From: CALKXV01 sp965228905
GTDB taxonomy: Bacteria; Pseudomonadota; Alphaproteobacteria; Rhodobacterales; Rhodobacteraceae
NCBI GenBank assembly: GCA_965228905.1
Contig: CBDDII010000002.1
Span: forward strand, 930,001-994,000
DNA: 64,000 nucleotides
Direction of reading: 5' to 3'
In this document: positions 45,076-53,353 of the stretch, in pieces
Position numbering within the stretch: the first letter of the stretch is position 1
Layout of the letters: the number at the start of each line of letters is the position of its first letter
The notes under the pieces: generated by a model
Database searches by the model: none
What the model was told of the DNA's origin: nothing
Seen by the model: only the letters and a program-made list of their open reading frames with translations
Position numbers and translations under genes: made by a program

Positions 45076-45119
45076 CTTGGGTCTCCAATTTTTCGGTTCA
45101 GTCAATTTCACTTCAAAGT

Positions 45120-45908
45120 TCATTTGCGCGACCGCATCATCCCCCGCGCCGGGTCATAGCCCCAAAGCGCCGCCGCGCCGAAAACGCCCGTGGCAAGCAG
45201 GGTCCAGCCAAGGGCGGGAAGGTTCCACTGGCCGTAGAGGGCAAAGCGGATCAGTTCGACGGCGTGGGTAAAGGGGTTGGCGGCACAGATGTCGTGCAAA
45301 AGGCGCGAGCTTTCGGCCATTTTCCACAAGGGGTAAAGTGCCGACGACAGGAAGAACATCGGGAAGATGACGAAATTCATGATGCCCGCAAAGTTCTCCA
45401 ACTGGTTGATAAAGGACGACAGGGCCAGCCCTAGTGCGCCCAGCATCAGACCGGCCAGCAAGAGGGCTGGAAACACCGCCAGATAGCCCGCCACCGGCAA
45501 GGTGATCCCGAAAAGCGCTGCGATCAGAAGGAAGGCATAGACCTGCGCGATCGAGATCAGGGAGGAGCCGATCAGCTTGCACATCAATAGCCACCAACGG
45601 GGCAGGGGCGAGGTCAGCAAAAGCCGCATCGAGCCCATCTCGCGGTCGTAGACAAGGCTGAGGGAAGACTGCATTCCGTTGAACAACAGCACCATGCCGC
45701 AGAGCCCCGGCACGATGTAGACTTCGTAGGTGATATAGGTCTGGTAGGGCGGTGTGATCGACAACCCAAGTGCGGCGCGGAACCCGGCGGCAAAGACCAA
45801 AAGCCAGACGAGGGGGCGCACAAGGGCGGCGACGAAACGTTCGCGCTGGTGGACAAAGCGCAGAGCTTCGCGGGTGGTGATGGCGTAAAGGGAGGGGGCC
45901 CATTTCAT
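45120..45908 (-). CDS. ABC-2 type permease, PQQ alcohol dehydrogenase/lut-like system
   Basis: A 262-residue membrane protein with six helices, of the ABC-2 family. It is coupled to the ATPase by a 4-base overlap. The gene order ATPase, permease, beta-propeller, periplasmic binding protein is the one seen in PQQ alcohol dehydrogenase-associated ABC systems (TIGR03863/03864/03866 families) and in the lanthanide utilisation (lut) cluster of Methylorubrum. A role in lanthanide or lanthanide-chelator transport is thus plausible but unproven. Confidence 0.85.
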   Translation of the reverse strand: MKWAPSLYAITTREALRFVHQRERFVAALVRPLVWLLVFAAGFRAALGLSITPPYQTYITYEVYIVPGLCGMVLLFNGMQSSLSLVYDREMGSMRLLLTSPLPRWWLLMCKLIGSSLISIAQVYAFLLIAALFGITLPVAGYLAVFPALLLAGLMLGALGLALSSFINQLENFAGIMNFVIFPMFFLSSALYPLWKMAESSRLLHDICAANPFTHAVELIRFALYGQWNLPALGWTLLATGVFGAAALWGYDPARGMMRSRK

Positions 45909-46618
45909 GGCGCATCCCCGCCCGTGACCGACAGGAAGTGATCCTTGAGCGCGGCGCCCTTTGTCACATCGGCAGTCTGACCCTCGGCGAGAAGGTGCCC
46001 TTGATGCAGGATCAGCAAGTGGTCGTCGTCGTTGATCTCGTCGGTCAGATGGGTGGCCCAGAGCACGGTCATGCCGTCGCACGCCAGATCGTGCACATGC
46101 TCGGTGATCGCCGCACGAGACGCGGCATCAAGGCCCACGGTCGGCTCGTCCAGCAGCAGAACCTTGGGGTCATGGATCAGGACGCGGGCAATCTCGGTCC
46201 TTCGCCGATGGCCGCCGTTCAGCCCGCGCACCTTTTCGCCGCCGCGTTCGGCCATGTCCAGCCGCGCCAGCGCCCGGTCTATGCGCATGGCGGCGTCGGC
46301 GCCGCTCAGGCCGTGAAGCGCGGCGAAATACTTCAGGTTCTGGCGCACCGTCAGATCCAGATCCAGCGTCGGCTGCTGGAACACCACGCCCAGTTCGGCC
46401 AGCGCCAGCCGGGGGGCGGCGTTGAGGTCATGCCCGGCGATTTCGATGCGGCCACCGGGGGCGGTGAACAACCGGGTGAGAAGGGCGAAAAGCGTGGACT
46501 TCCCCGCACCGTTCGGCCCAAGAAGCGCGGAAAAACCGGGGGCAAGCGCAAAGCTCACCCCCGTCAACGCGTCCTTCTTCCCGTAGGAAAAAGAAAGGTC
46601 TTCAACGCTCAGCGTCAC
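45905..46618 (-). CDS. ABC transporter ATP-binding protein, PQQ alcohol dehydrogenase system
   Basis: A 237-residue ATPase with Walker A GPNGAGKST and Walker B LLLDEPTVGLD. The signature motif is changed from LSGGQ to LNGGHRRR, a feature I associate with the PQQ-ABC ATPase family (TIGR03864). GTG start 46618 overlaps the stop of the octa-aspartate gene. It pairs with the permease at 45120. Confidence 0.88.
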   Translation of the reverse strand: MTLSVEDLSFSYGKKDALTGVSFALAPGFSALLGPNGAGKSTLFALLTRLFTAPGGRIEIAGHDLNAAPRLALAELGVVFQQPTLDLDLTVRQNLKYFAALHGLSGADAAMRIDRALARLDMAERGGEKVRGLNGGHRRRTEIARVLIHDPKVLLLDEPTVGLDAASRAAITEHVHDLACDGMTVLWATHLTDEINDDDHLLILHQGHLLAEGQTADVTKGAALKDHFLSVTGGDAP

Positions 46619-47070
46619 TCGATAGTGATCTCCAACCTTTGGGTTTCGCCGGTCGAGCCTGGAACCTTCAGGTAGTAGCGGCCCGGCTTGATCGCGACGA
46701 AGCCGATTTCCATTTCGCCCGCCTCGTCGAACTCGATCGAATCGACCCCAAGGGGGCGGATTTCCAGACCTTCGACCACGATCTCGTCGACCCAGATGGC
46801 GCGGAAGAATTCGGGGCCGATCAGGGCCAGCTCCTGGCTGCCATCGCCCTGGATCTCGAATTCGTAGTATTTGCCCGACTTCAATTCCCAGGCAGCCGAG
46901 GTCAAAGGCATCCCGGCACTCAACTGGATCGGCTCAAGATCTTCCTTGTTCTTGGCCGAAAGGATCCCGGCCATGCCGAAACCGTCATCGTCGTCATCAT
47001 CGTCGTCGGCCATCGCGGGCGTTATCGAAAGGGCCATCGCGGCAAGCACGGCAGGCAGGGTCTTGAACAT
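46615..47070 (-). CDS. Exported protein with an octa-aspartate N-terminus
   Basis: A 151-residue protein with a signal peptide (MFKTLPAVLAAMALSITPAMA). The predicted mature N-terminus is eight consecutive Asp followed by GFGMAG. The rest looks like a small beta-sandwich of cupredoxin-like style (SGKYYEFEIQGDGSQELAL and FVAIKPGRYYLKVPGS) but lacks copper ligands. GGAGGAATACCC precedes the ATG. It is coupled to the ATPase gene. An Asp run exposed to the periplasm beside a lanthanide-type dehydrogenase suggests metal binding; this is inference. Confidence 0.8.
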   Translation of the reverse strand: MFKTLPAVLAAMALSITPAMADDDDDDDDGFGMAGILSAKNKEDLEPIQLSAGMPLTSAAWELKSGKYYEFEIQGDGSQELALIGPEFFRAIWVDEIVVEGLEIRPLGVDSIEFDEAGEMEIGFVAIKPGRYYLKVPGSTGETQRLEITIE

Positions 47071-47115
47071 GGGTATTCCTCCGAATGAAATCTAATGGGC
47101 GGGTTGGGCTGTGCC

Positions 47116-48078
47116 TCAGTTGGTGGGCCGATAGGCCGCGCCCCAGGGGAAGCGGCCGACCTTGATCGACTTGATCGCCTCGCGCTTGGCCACGTCGATG
47201 ACCGTGACGTCGCCCGAAACGCCGTTGGTCGTGAAGGCCAACGAACGATCGGCGTTGAAGTCCATGTGCCAGACGCGGCGGCCAACAAGGATGTAATCCT
47301 CGACCTCGTAGGTTTCGGCGTTGACGACGGCGACATGGTTCGACGGCCCGAGCGCGACAAAAGCATGGGTGTCGCCCGCGGTCATTTCAAAGCCGACGGG
47401 TTGAACGCGGTCGGGGTGGACGCCTTCGACCTCAAACCCGATCTTGGCCTTTTCGCTTTGGGTTTCCACGTCGAAAACCGAGATCGTTCCGCCGATCTCG
47501 GCCGAGACCCAAAGCTCGCTGCCTTCCTTGATGAATTCGGCATGTCGCGGGCGGCTGTCGACAAGGGTGTTGGCGAACAGCTCCTGTTTCTCGGTGTCGA
47601 TCCAATGGGCCATGTTGGTGGTTTCCGAGGTGGTGATGGCGATCTTGCCATCGGGGCTGACGGCCATGCCTTCGGGTTCGATGCCGACGTCGATCTGCGC
47701 GACAACGCTGCGCGTTTCGGTGTCGACCACGGTTGTGATCGCGTCATCTTCGTTGGCAATGTAAAGGTGCCGGTCGTCGGGGTGCAGGACGAATTGTTCG
47801 GGGTCTTCGCCCGAGGGCAGTTCGTGCAGGATTTCGCCCGTCTCGGGGGCGATCACCTGCACCGTGTCGCTGTCCGAGGCGCAGACGTAAAGCACTGAAT
47901 AATCCTTGGAAAAGGTGATCCCGCGCGGACGTTCGCCCACCTCGATGGTGCGCACGACCTCAAGCGTTTCGATGTCGATCACGCTGATCGTGTCGTCCTT
48001 TTCGTTCGACACCCAGATTTCGTCGGCAAGGGCCGGCGTGGTGGCTAGTGTCAGGGCCAGAAGACTGGTGCGAAACAT
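47116..48078 (-). CDS. PQQ-dependent catabolism-associated beta-propeller protein
   Basis: A 320-residue exported protein (signal MFRTSLLALTLATTPALA) built of YVTN/NHL-like propeller blades, seen as repeated units such as DEIWVSNEKDDTISVIDIET, RPRGITFSKD and HLYIANEDDA. It fits the PQQ_ABC_repeats family (TIGR03866). A homologue in Methylorubrum lies in the lut cluster. The start follows a GGGAGA site, and the frame is open further upstream only within the next gene. It lies between the binding protein and the octa-aspartate protein. Confidence 0.88.
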   Translation of the reverse strand: MFRTSLLALTLATTPALADEIWVSNEKDDTISVIDIETLEVVRTIEVGERPRGITFSKDYSVLYVCASDSDTVQVIAPETGEILHELPSGEDPEQFVLHPDDRHLYIANEDDAITTVVDTETRSVVAQIDVGIEPEGMAVSPDGKIAITTSETTNMAHWIDTEKQELFANTLVDSRPRHAEFIKEGSELWVSAEIGGTISVFDVETQSEKAKIGFEVEGVHPDRVQPVGFEMTAGDTHAFVALGPSNHVAVVNAETYEVEDYILVGRRVWHMDFNADRSLAFTTNGVSGDVTVIDVAKREAIKSIKVGRFPWGAAYRPTN

Positions 48079-48094
48079 GTGGGTCTCTCCCGGT

Positions 48095-49252
48095 TCAATC
48101 GAATGCGGTGCAGGTGGTTTCGGGTGCGTCCGATCCCAATGTGTCAAGTTCGGTGCGCTGGTGCAGGAAGCCTTCGAGCGGGGCGTTTGCGACAAGGGCG
48201 CGGGGGTGCATCAGCGGGATCGGCTGGCGAAGCTGGCCGTTCCATTTGCGAAACGTCAAAGGGCGTCCCTTGAAACCGGCAAGTTCGAAAGCGTCGCCCA
48301 GAAGATAGGCGCGGACGGTTTCCACATCGGCGGCCTTGGTGCGGGTCACCGCCTCGCCAATCGCGCGAAGGGCGGCCCAGGCGGCATAGTCGGCGGGGCG
48401 CATGTGACGTTCGTGGGTGTCTTCAAAGCGCGACTGAAGCTGCGCGGCGCCCCATTGTTCGACCACCGGCCCCCAGGCTTCGGCCACCAGGCCTTCGGAC
48501 CCGGCGACGGGGCGCGGCTCCCACGTGTTGTAAAGGACATAGCGGCCGAAATCGTGCAATTCATCGGCCAGGATCAGCACGTCGTAATCGCCGAAGTCCT
48601 GCGTGAAAAGCGGCACTTCCTGTGCCGCATTGCGGCGCATGTCGGCGTCAAAGCGCCATTCTTTCCGCGCCTTCAGCTTCAGTCCGAATTTCGTCAGAGA
48701 GGCTTCCATCGCGCCCGCGAAATCCCGATCCTCGGGGTGACCACCGGCGATCATTACGAGATCTGTCCAGCGTTTCTTCTGGAACATCTGGGCCAGCGCA
48801 TCGGTGCGCATGGCGGTCGAGGGCAGGGTGTGCAGCAGGTTGGCGCGGCAGTCGCTGCCGCGAAGAGCGGCATCCCCCGCACCGCTGTTGAAAAGGATCG
48901 CGCCTTTCGCCTCGGGCAGGTCGGCAATGGCCAGCAGCGTTTCGGCAGGGGCGTCGACGATCAGAAAGGGTGCATCGGCAAGGGCCGTTCGCGCGACCTC
49001 AAGCGCATCGTCGCCAAGATAGGCCATATGCTCGGCAAGCGACCAGTTCTGGCCCAGAAACTTGCCTGTCGTTTCGTTGTCTTTCAGCGCGGTCAAGGCA
49101 CCGGCCAGCCCAAGGTCTTCGGGAACAGGATCGAGATTCGAAAGCGTTGGCGGCAGATCCCGTTCGACCTTCAGCCAGGCCACGGGAACGTCTTGCGCGT
49201 TCAGGGCACTGGCCCAAAGTAGGGCGCATATCATCGTCAGGTGTCTGATCAT
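48095..49252 (-). CDS. Periplasmic binding protein of the PQQ alcohol dehydrogenase ABC system (LutA-like)
   Basis: A 385-residue exported protein (signal MIRHLTMICALLWASALNAQ) with a type I periplasmic-binding fold: PFLIVDAPAETLLAIADLP, ILFNSGAGDAALRGSDC and DLVMIAGGHPEDRDF. It matches the PQQ_ABC_bind family (TIGR03863). Start ATG 49252 has GGGAGGAACG upstream; the frame extends nine codons earlier. It heads the operon running down to 45120 and probably to 43954. A shared motif copy lies 51 bases upstream. Confidence 0.87.
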   Translation of the reverse strand: MIRHLTMICALLWASALNAQDVPVAWLKVERDLPPTLSNLDPVPEDLGLAGALTALKDNETTGKFLGQNWSLAEHMAYLGDDALEVARTALADAPFLIVDAPAETLLAIADLPEAKGAILFNSGAGDAALRGSDCRANLLHTLPSTAMRTDALAQMFQKKRWTDLVMIAGGHPEDRDFAGAMEASLTKFGLKLKARKEWRFDADMRRNAAQEVPLFTQDFGDYDVLILADELHDFGRYVLYNTWEPRPVAGSEGLVAEAWGPVVEQWGAAQLQSRFEDTHERHMRPADYAAWAALRAIGEAVTRTKAADVETVRAYLLGDAFELAGFKGRPLTFRKWNGQLRQPIPLMHPRALVANAPLEGFLHQRTELDTLGSDAPETTCTAFD

Positions 49253-49303
49253 CGTTCCTCCCGAAACAAGTCTCACCACCCGTGCGGAATTTTGGAAAGG
49301 CGA

Positions 49304-49314
49304 CTTTGGTCGTA
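49304..49314 (-). promoter_or_regulatory. Shared motif between the lut-like operon and the cytochrome gene
   Basis: TACGACCAAAG in the direction of the lut-like operon, 51 bases before its first start codon and 94 bases from the divergent cytochrome start. On the plus strand the following ACTAAGGTC (49328-49336) resembles the variant at 39376. Confidence 0.72.
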
Positions 49315-49407
49315 GGCCGCACCCCCACTAAGGTCTAATTTTCGAGGCAAGTTTCCGGTGCTTAACTTCCGGCCAATTCGGACGAGAGACCACCGGGAGG
49401 AAGTGAA

Positions 49408-50103
49408 ATGTCCAGACTGAACCGCTCGATCGCAACCGCCATGCTGGCGCTTGGCGTTGCCTCCACGGCATTCGGCCATGGCGATGTCGCGCCGCAGCCG
49501 GTGAACACCGACAGCCTGCCCGATGTGGGCGAGGAATGGCTGATCGAAAGCCCCTACCGGGTTGGAAACATCTCGGAGGAAGACTGGCTGGCCGCGCTGG
49601 AAATCGGCGCGTCGGGCTATAACCAGAATTGCGCACGCTGCCACGGGCTGGAGGCGGTGTCGGGTGGTCTCGCCCCCGATCTTAGGTTCCTCGAAGCCGA
49701 GGAATACGGCGATGAGTGGTACATGGAACGCTATATCCATGGTTACACGCAGAACGGCGTGACCCGGATGCCAGCCTTTGGTGAGCTTCTGGGCCAGAAG
49801 GCGGGCTGGGCCATTCGTGTTTACATCGAAACGCGGCCCGATGACGAGATGATGGCCGAGGTCAGCCCGCAACTGACCGAGATTCGCGATACGCTGAAAG
49901 CCTGGGAAACGGACGGGTCGGGCGCGGATGTGGATACGGTCGTTGCCCAACTGTCCGAGATCGCGGAAGGGATCGAAACGCTTTCCGGCGCGCCGGTCGC
50001 CGACAGTGTTGCCTTCAGGGCCGCGAACCTTCTGAAGGCGGATCCCACCAATTTCAAAGGTGCGGCTGAAACCCTGACGATCGGTCTGTCCGCCGCGAAC
50101 TAG
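49408..50103 (+). CDS. Cytochrome c-550, PedF type
   Basis: A 231-residue exported monoheme cytochrome (signal ending TAFG). The mature protein starts HGDVAPQPVNTDSLP, which is characteristic of PedF-type cytochromes that accept electrons from PQQ ethanol dehydrogenases. Heme site CARCH is at 75-79, and a Met ligand candidate lies in TRMPAFGE. A long C-terminal helical region follows. Its ATG follows GGGAGG. It is divergent from the lut-like operon and 22 bases upstream of the MoxJ-like gene. Confidence 0.9.
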   Translation: MSRLNRSIATAMLALGVASTAFGHGDVAPQPVNTDSLPDVGEEWLIESPYRVGNISEEDWLAALEIGASGYNQNCARCHGLEAVSGGLAPDLRFLEAEEYGDEWYMERYIHGYTQNGVTRMPAFGELLGQKAGWAIRVYIETRPDDEMMAEVSPQLTEIRDTLKAWETDGSGADVDTVVAQLSEIAEGIETLSGAPVADSVAFRAANLLKADPTNFKGAAETLTIGLSAAN

Positions 50104-50125
50104 CAGGAGGGACCGGTTCCGCCCC

Positions 50126-51031
50126 ATGAAACTAAACGCACTGGCACTTTCCCTGGTTGTCATGGCGGGGCTTTCCGGCCCCGCCCTGGCGCAATCGAGC
50201 GATCCTTGCGCGGATCATGTTCCGCAACCCAAGCCCCAGAACGCCAGCCGCGACATCGTTGGTCAGGAGTTGGACCAGATCATCGAACAGGGGCATATGC
50301 TGTTCGCGGTCTACGAGGATTATCCACCCTATTCCTGGGAAGAGGGTGGTGAGCCGAAGGGGATCGACATCGAGATCGCGCGCCTCATCGCCGAGGATCT
50401 GGGGGTCGATGCGCGGTTCAATTTCGTCGCCGCCGGTGAGAACCTGGAAGCCGACCTGCGGTTCAACCTCTGGCAGGGTGCGTTGATCGGCGGGCGGATC
50501 GCCAATGTGATGATGCGGGTGCCCTGGGATCCGGCCTTTGCCTGCCGGGTTGAACAGGTGGTGTTCACCGGCCAATACGCGGGCGAGGCAATTGCCATCG
50601 CCTATCGCAAGGAGGCCTATCCGGATGAAAAGCCGGTTCCGGCCTATTTCCGGTTCGACACGGTTGCCGTTGAAAACGACAGCATCTCGGATTTCTACCT
50701 CAGCAGCTTCGCAGGCGGGCAGATGAACGCCAATGTGAGACGCTATCGGACCATGGAGCAGGCGATGGCCGCGCTATCCGCGGGCGAAACACAGGCCGCA
50801 ATGGGTCCGCTCAGCCAGCTTGAACACGGGCTGACCGAAGAGTTGGGCGTTCACGAACCGCCCCTTGCCGGGTTTGCCGTGTCGAAATGGACCATCGGCG
50901 TCGGTGTGAATTTTCGCTATCGCCCCTTGTCCTATGCCGTGGACGACGCCGTGCGCTACGCCCTTGAGGATGGCCGAATCGAGGCTATTCACGAAGCCCA
51001 TGGCGTGACGTTCCGGACGCCGGAGCGATAG
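50126..51031 (+). CDS. MoxJ/XoxJ-like periplasmic binding protein, quinoprotein dehydrogenase-associated
   Basis: A 301-residue exported protein (signal MKLNALALSLVVMAGLSGPALA) with an amino-acid-binding-protein fold: LFAVYEDYPPYSWEEGGEPKG, GIDIEIARLIAEDLGV and SISDFYLSSFAGGQMNANVRRY. It matches the quinoprotein-associated binding protein family (TIGR03871). XoxJ helps activate lanthanide dehydrogenases. No permease or ATPase of the matching amino-acid type is nearby, in keeping with a chaperone role. It is co-transcribed with the cytochrome. Confidence 0.87.
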   Translation: MKLNALALSLVVMAGLSGPALAQSSDPCADHVPQPKPQNASRDIVGQELDQIIEQGHMLFAVYEDYPPYSWEEGGEPKGIDIEIARLIAEDLGVDARFNFVAAGENLEADLRFNLWQGALIGGRIANVMMRVPWDPAFACRVEQVVFTGQYAGEAIAIAYRKEAYPDEKPVPAYFRFDTVAVENDSISDFYLSSFAGGQMNANVRRYRTMEQAMAALSAGETQAAMGPLSQLEHGLTEELGVHEPPLAGFAVSKWTIGVGVNFRYRPLSYAVDDAVRYALEDGRIEAIHEAHGVTFRTPER

Positions 51032-51098
51032 GCCCGGTTCCCGCAAAACAGCGTTGTTCTCGGAAAACCGCGAATATTCCAATGTCGGGGATTTCGAA

Positions 51099-51173
<75 letters not shown>

Positions 51174-51265
51174 CCGCTTTGAATGTTCGCGCGGGATAAA
51201 GCCAATCGCGCCCCCGCGCAAGCCCTGTCTGGACGGTTTTTCGCGCGTGTTATAAGCACTGTGAC

Positions 51266-51406
51266 ATGAGCGAGAAAAAGGGTCGGGCCAGGGACAAGGC
51301 GCCAAAGACGCGCGAAGACCGTCTGAAGGCGGCTTTGAAGGCGAATATGCAAAAGCGCAAGGCGCAGGCGCGGGCGCGGTCCGACAAGAACGATAAGGCA
51401 GGCTGA
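51266..51406 (+). CDS. Small basic protein upstream of murA
   Basis: A 46-residue, strongly charged protein (MSEKKGRARDKAPKTREDRL then KAALKANMQKRKAQARARSD), Lys/Arg-rich with no hydrophobic segment. Its stop is four bases before the murA ATG. Short basic genes in this place are common in the Rhodobacteraceae, in my recollection. Nucleic-acid or ribosome binding is a guess. Confidence 0.65.
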   Translation: MSEKKGRARDKAPKTREDRLKAALKANMQKRKAQARARSDKNDKAG

Positions 51407-51409
51407 GCG

Positions 51410-52678
51410 ATGGATTCGATTGTAGTGACGGGCGGGGGCGAGCTTCGCGGGGATATTCCCATTGCGGGGGCCAAGAATGCCTGTCTGGCGCTGATGCCGG
51501 CGACCTTGCTGACTGAAGAGCCGCTGACGCTGATGAACGCGCCGCGCTTGTCAGACATCAAGACGATGAGCCTTTTGCTGCAATCGCTTGGGTCCGAGGT
51601 GCAGAGCCTTCAGGACGACAAGGTGATCGCCATGTCGTCTTATGGCCCGGTCCACACCACGGCGGATTACGACATCGTGCGCAAGATGCGGGCATCGAAC
51701 CTTGTGCTTGGCCCCTTGCTGGCCCGCGAAGGCCATGCGGTGGTGTCCCTGCCGGGGGGCTGTGCGATCGGGGCGCGTCCGATGGACATTCACATCACGG
51801 CCCTTGAGGCCATGGGGGCCGAGATCGAGTTGAAGGACGGCTATCTTCACGCGAAAGCGCCGGGTGGTCTGAAGGGGGCGAAGGTGCCCCTGCGATTTGC
51901 TTCGGTGGGCGCGACCGAGAACACGCTGATGGCCGCGACGCTTGCCAAGGGAACGACGGTCATCGAAAACGCCGCGCGGGAGCCCGAGATCGTCGATCTG
52001 GCCGATTGCCTGACCAAGATGGGTGCGCAGATCGAGGGGGCCGGGACGGGCACGATCACCATTCAGGGCGTGGACCGCCTTGGCGGTGCGACACATCCGG
52101 TGGTCACGGACCGGATCGAGCTTGGCACCTATATGCTGGTGCCTGCGATCTGTGGGGGCGAGGTGACCTGTCTTGGTGGGCGGGTCGAACTGGTGAAGGC
52201 CTTTGCCGAAAAGCTGGACGAGGCAGGGATCACGGTCGAGGAAACGCCGAAAGGGCTGAGGGTTGCGCGGAAGAACGGGCGCATCCGTTCGGTGGACGTG
52301 AAGACCGAACCATTCCCCGGTTTCCCGACCGACTTGCAGGCCCAGATGATGGCGCTAATGTGCACCGCCGAAGGTGTCAGTCATCTTGAAGAGACGATTT
52401 TCGAGAACCGCTTCATGCACGCGCCCGAGTTGTTGCGCATGGGGGCCGAGATCGAGGTGCATGGCGGGACGGCGACGGTGACCGGCGTTGAACAATTGAA
52501 GGGTGCGCCGGTGATGGCCACGGACCTGCGGGCGTCGGTTTCGCTGATCCTTGCCGGATTGGCGGCAGAGGGCGAAACCGTGGTCAGCCGGGTCTATCAC
52601 CTTGATCGCGGTTATGAGCATGTCGAGGAAAAGCTGGGCGCAATCGGTGCGAAGATCGAGCGGGTGGCGGAAGCATGA
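51410..52678 (+). CDS. murA: UDP-N-acetylglucosamine 1-carboxyvinyltransferase
   Basis: A 422-residue enzyme of the first committed step of peptidoglycan synthesis. Lys22 in AGAKNACL and the fosfomycin-sensitive active-site Cys118 in LPGGCAIGARP are present, and the C-terminal Arg in DLRASVSLILAGL is normal. It overlaps the DUF2948 gene by 4 bases. Confidence 0.96.
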   Translation: MDSIVVTGGGELRGDIPIAGAKNACLALMPATLLTEEPLTLMNAPRLSDIKTMSLLLQSLGSEVQSLQDDKVIAMSSYGPVHTTADYDIVRKMRASNLVLGPLLAREGHAVVSLPGGCAIGARPMDIHITALEAMGAEIELKDGYLHAKAPGGLKGAKVPLRFASVGATENTLMAATLAKGTTVIENAAREPEIVDLADCLTKMGAQIEGAGTGTITIQGVDRLGGATHPVVTDRIELGTYMLVPAICGGEVTCLGGRVELVKAFAEKLDEAGITVEETPKGLRVARKNGRIRSVDVKTEPFPGFPTDLQAQMMALMCTAEGVSHLEETIFENRFMHAPELLRMGAEIEVHGGTATVTGVEQLKGAPVMATDLRASVSLILAGLAAEGETVVSRVYHLDRGYEHVEEKLGAIGAKIERVAEA

Positions 52679-53154
52679 GCGACGACGCCCGGTTCGAGGA
52701 TGGTGCCGAACGCGCCTTGCGGCTGAAGGCCGAAGACGCCGAGGATCTGGGCGTGATCGCGGCACTTGTGCAGGACGCGGTCCTGCCGGGATCGGAGATG
52801 TCCTGGCGTGCGGGCAAACGGCGGTTTGCCTGCCTGATCAACCGGTTTCGATGGGAAGACGGTGCGGGGCGCGACGGGCGGCATCCGCCCGAGCGGGTGC
52901 AGGCGGTCTTGCAGTTCGACGATGTGCTGGCGGTGAAAAGCCAGGGCATGGAGGCCGGCACGTTGAAGGACGTTGTGTTGTCGCTTTTGACGCTTGCCTT
53001 CGAGCCGGGCGAAGACGGCTCGGGCCGGGTTCTTTTGACCTTTGCGGGCGACGGGGTGATCGGGCTGGATGTCGAGGCGTTGAACGTCACTTTGCAGGAT
53101 GTCACGCGGCCCTATGTGGCCCCTTCGGGCAAGGCACCGGAACATCCCGGCTAG
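52675..53154 (+). CDS. DUF2948 family protein
   Basis: A 159-residue soluble protein of the alphaproteobacterial DUF2948 family: LRLKAEDAEDLGVIAALVQDAV at the N-terminus, the MSWRAGKRRFACLINRFRWE segment and LDVEALNVTLQDVTRPY near the C-terminus. It is translationally coupled to murA (ATGA overlap) and upstream of hisD, a usual arrangement in this group. Function unknown. Confidence 0.85.
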   Translation: MSDDARFEDGAERALRLKAEDAEDLGVIAALVQDAVLPGSEMSWRAGKRRFACLINRFRWEDGAGRDGRHPPERVQAVLQFDDVLAVKSQGMEAGTLKDVVLSLLTLAFEPGEDGSGRVLLTFAGDGVIGLDVEALNVTLQDVTRPYVAPSGKAPEHPG

Positions 53155-53157
53155 GGC

Positions 53158-53176
53158 CGAAAATTTTCGCATGCGA
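53158..53176. promoter_or_regulatory. Overlapping palindromes in the hisD upstream region
   Basis: CGAAAATTTTCG (53158-53169) overlaps TTTCGCATGCGAAA (53163-53176). Both are perfect palindromes, about 180 bp before hisD and just past the DUF2948 stop. They may be a regulatory site or a weak terminator. Confidence 0.4.
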
Positions 53177-53353
53177 AACCTTGTTTATCAGTGGTTTATG
53201 GTGCGTTCTTTGGGTAAATGTTTAACTCCGCGAGCGGTGTTCCAAGTGCATCTGCCGGATTGAACGCGGTATGGAGAACCAACCTCGGGCGGTGCGGGGC
53301 TTGAGGCCCCGGTTGAGGACGTTTATGACCGCCCGGACGAAGGGATTTGCCCG

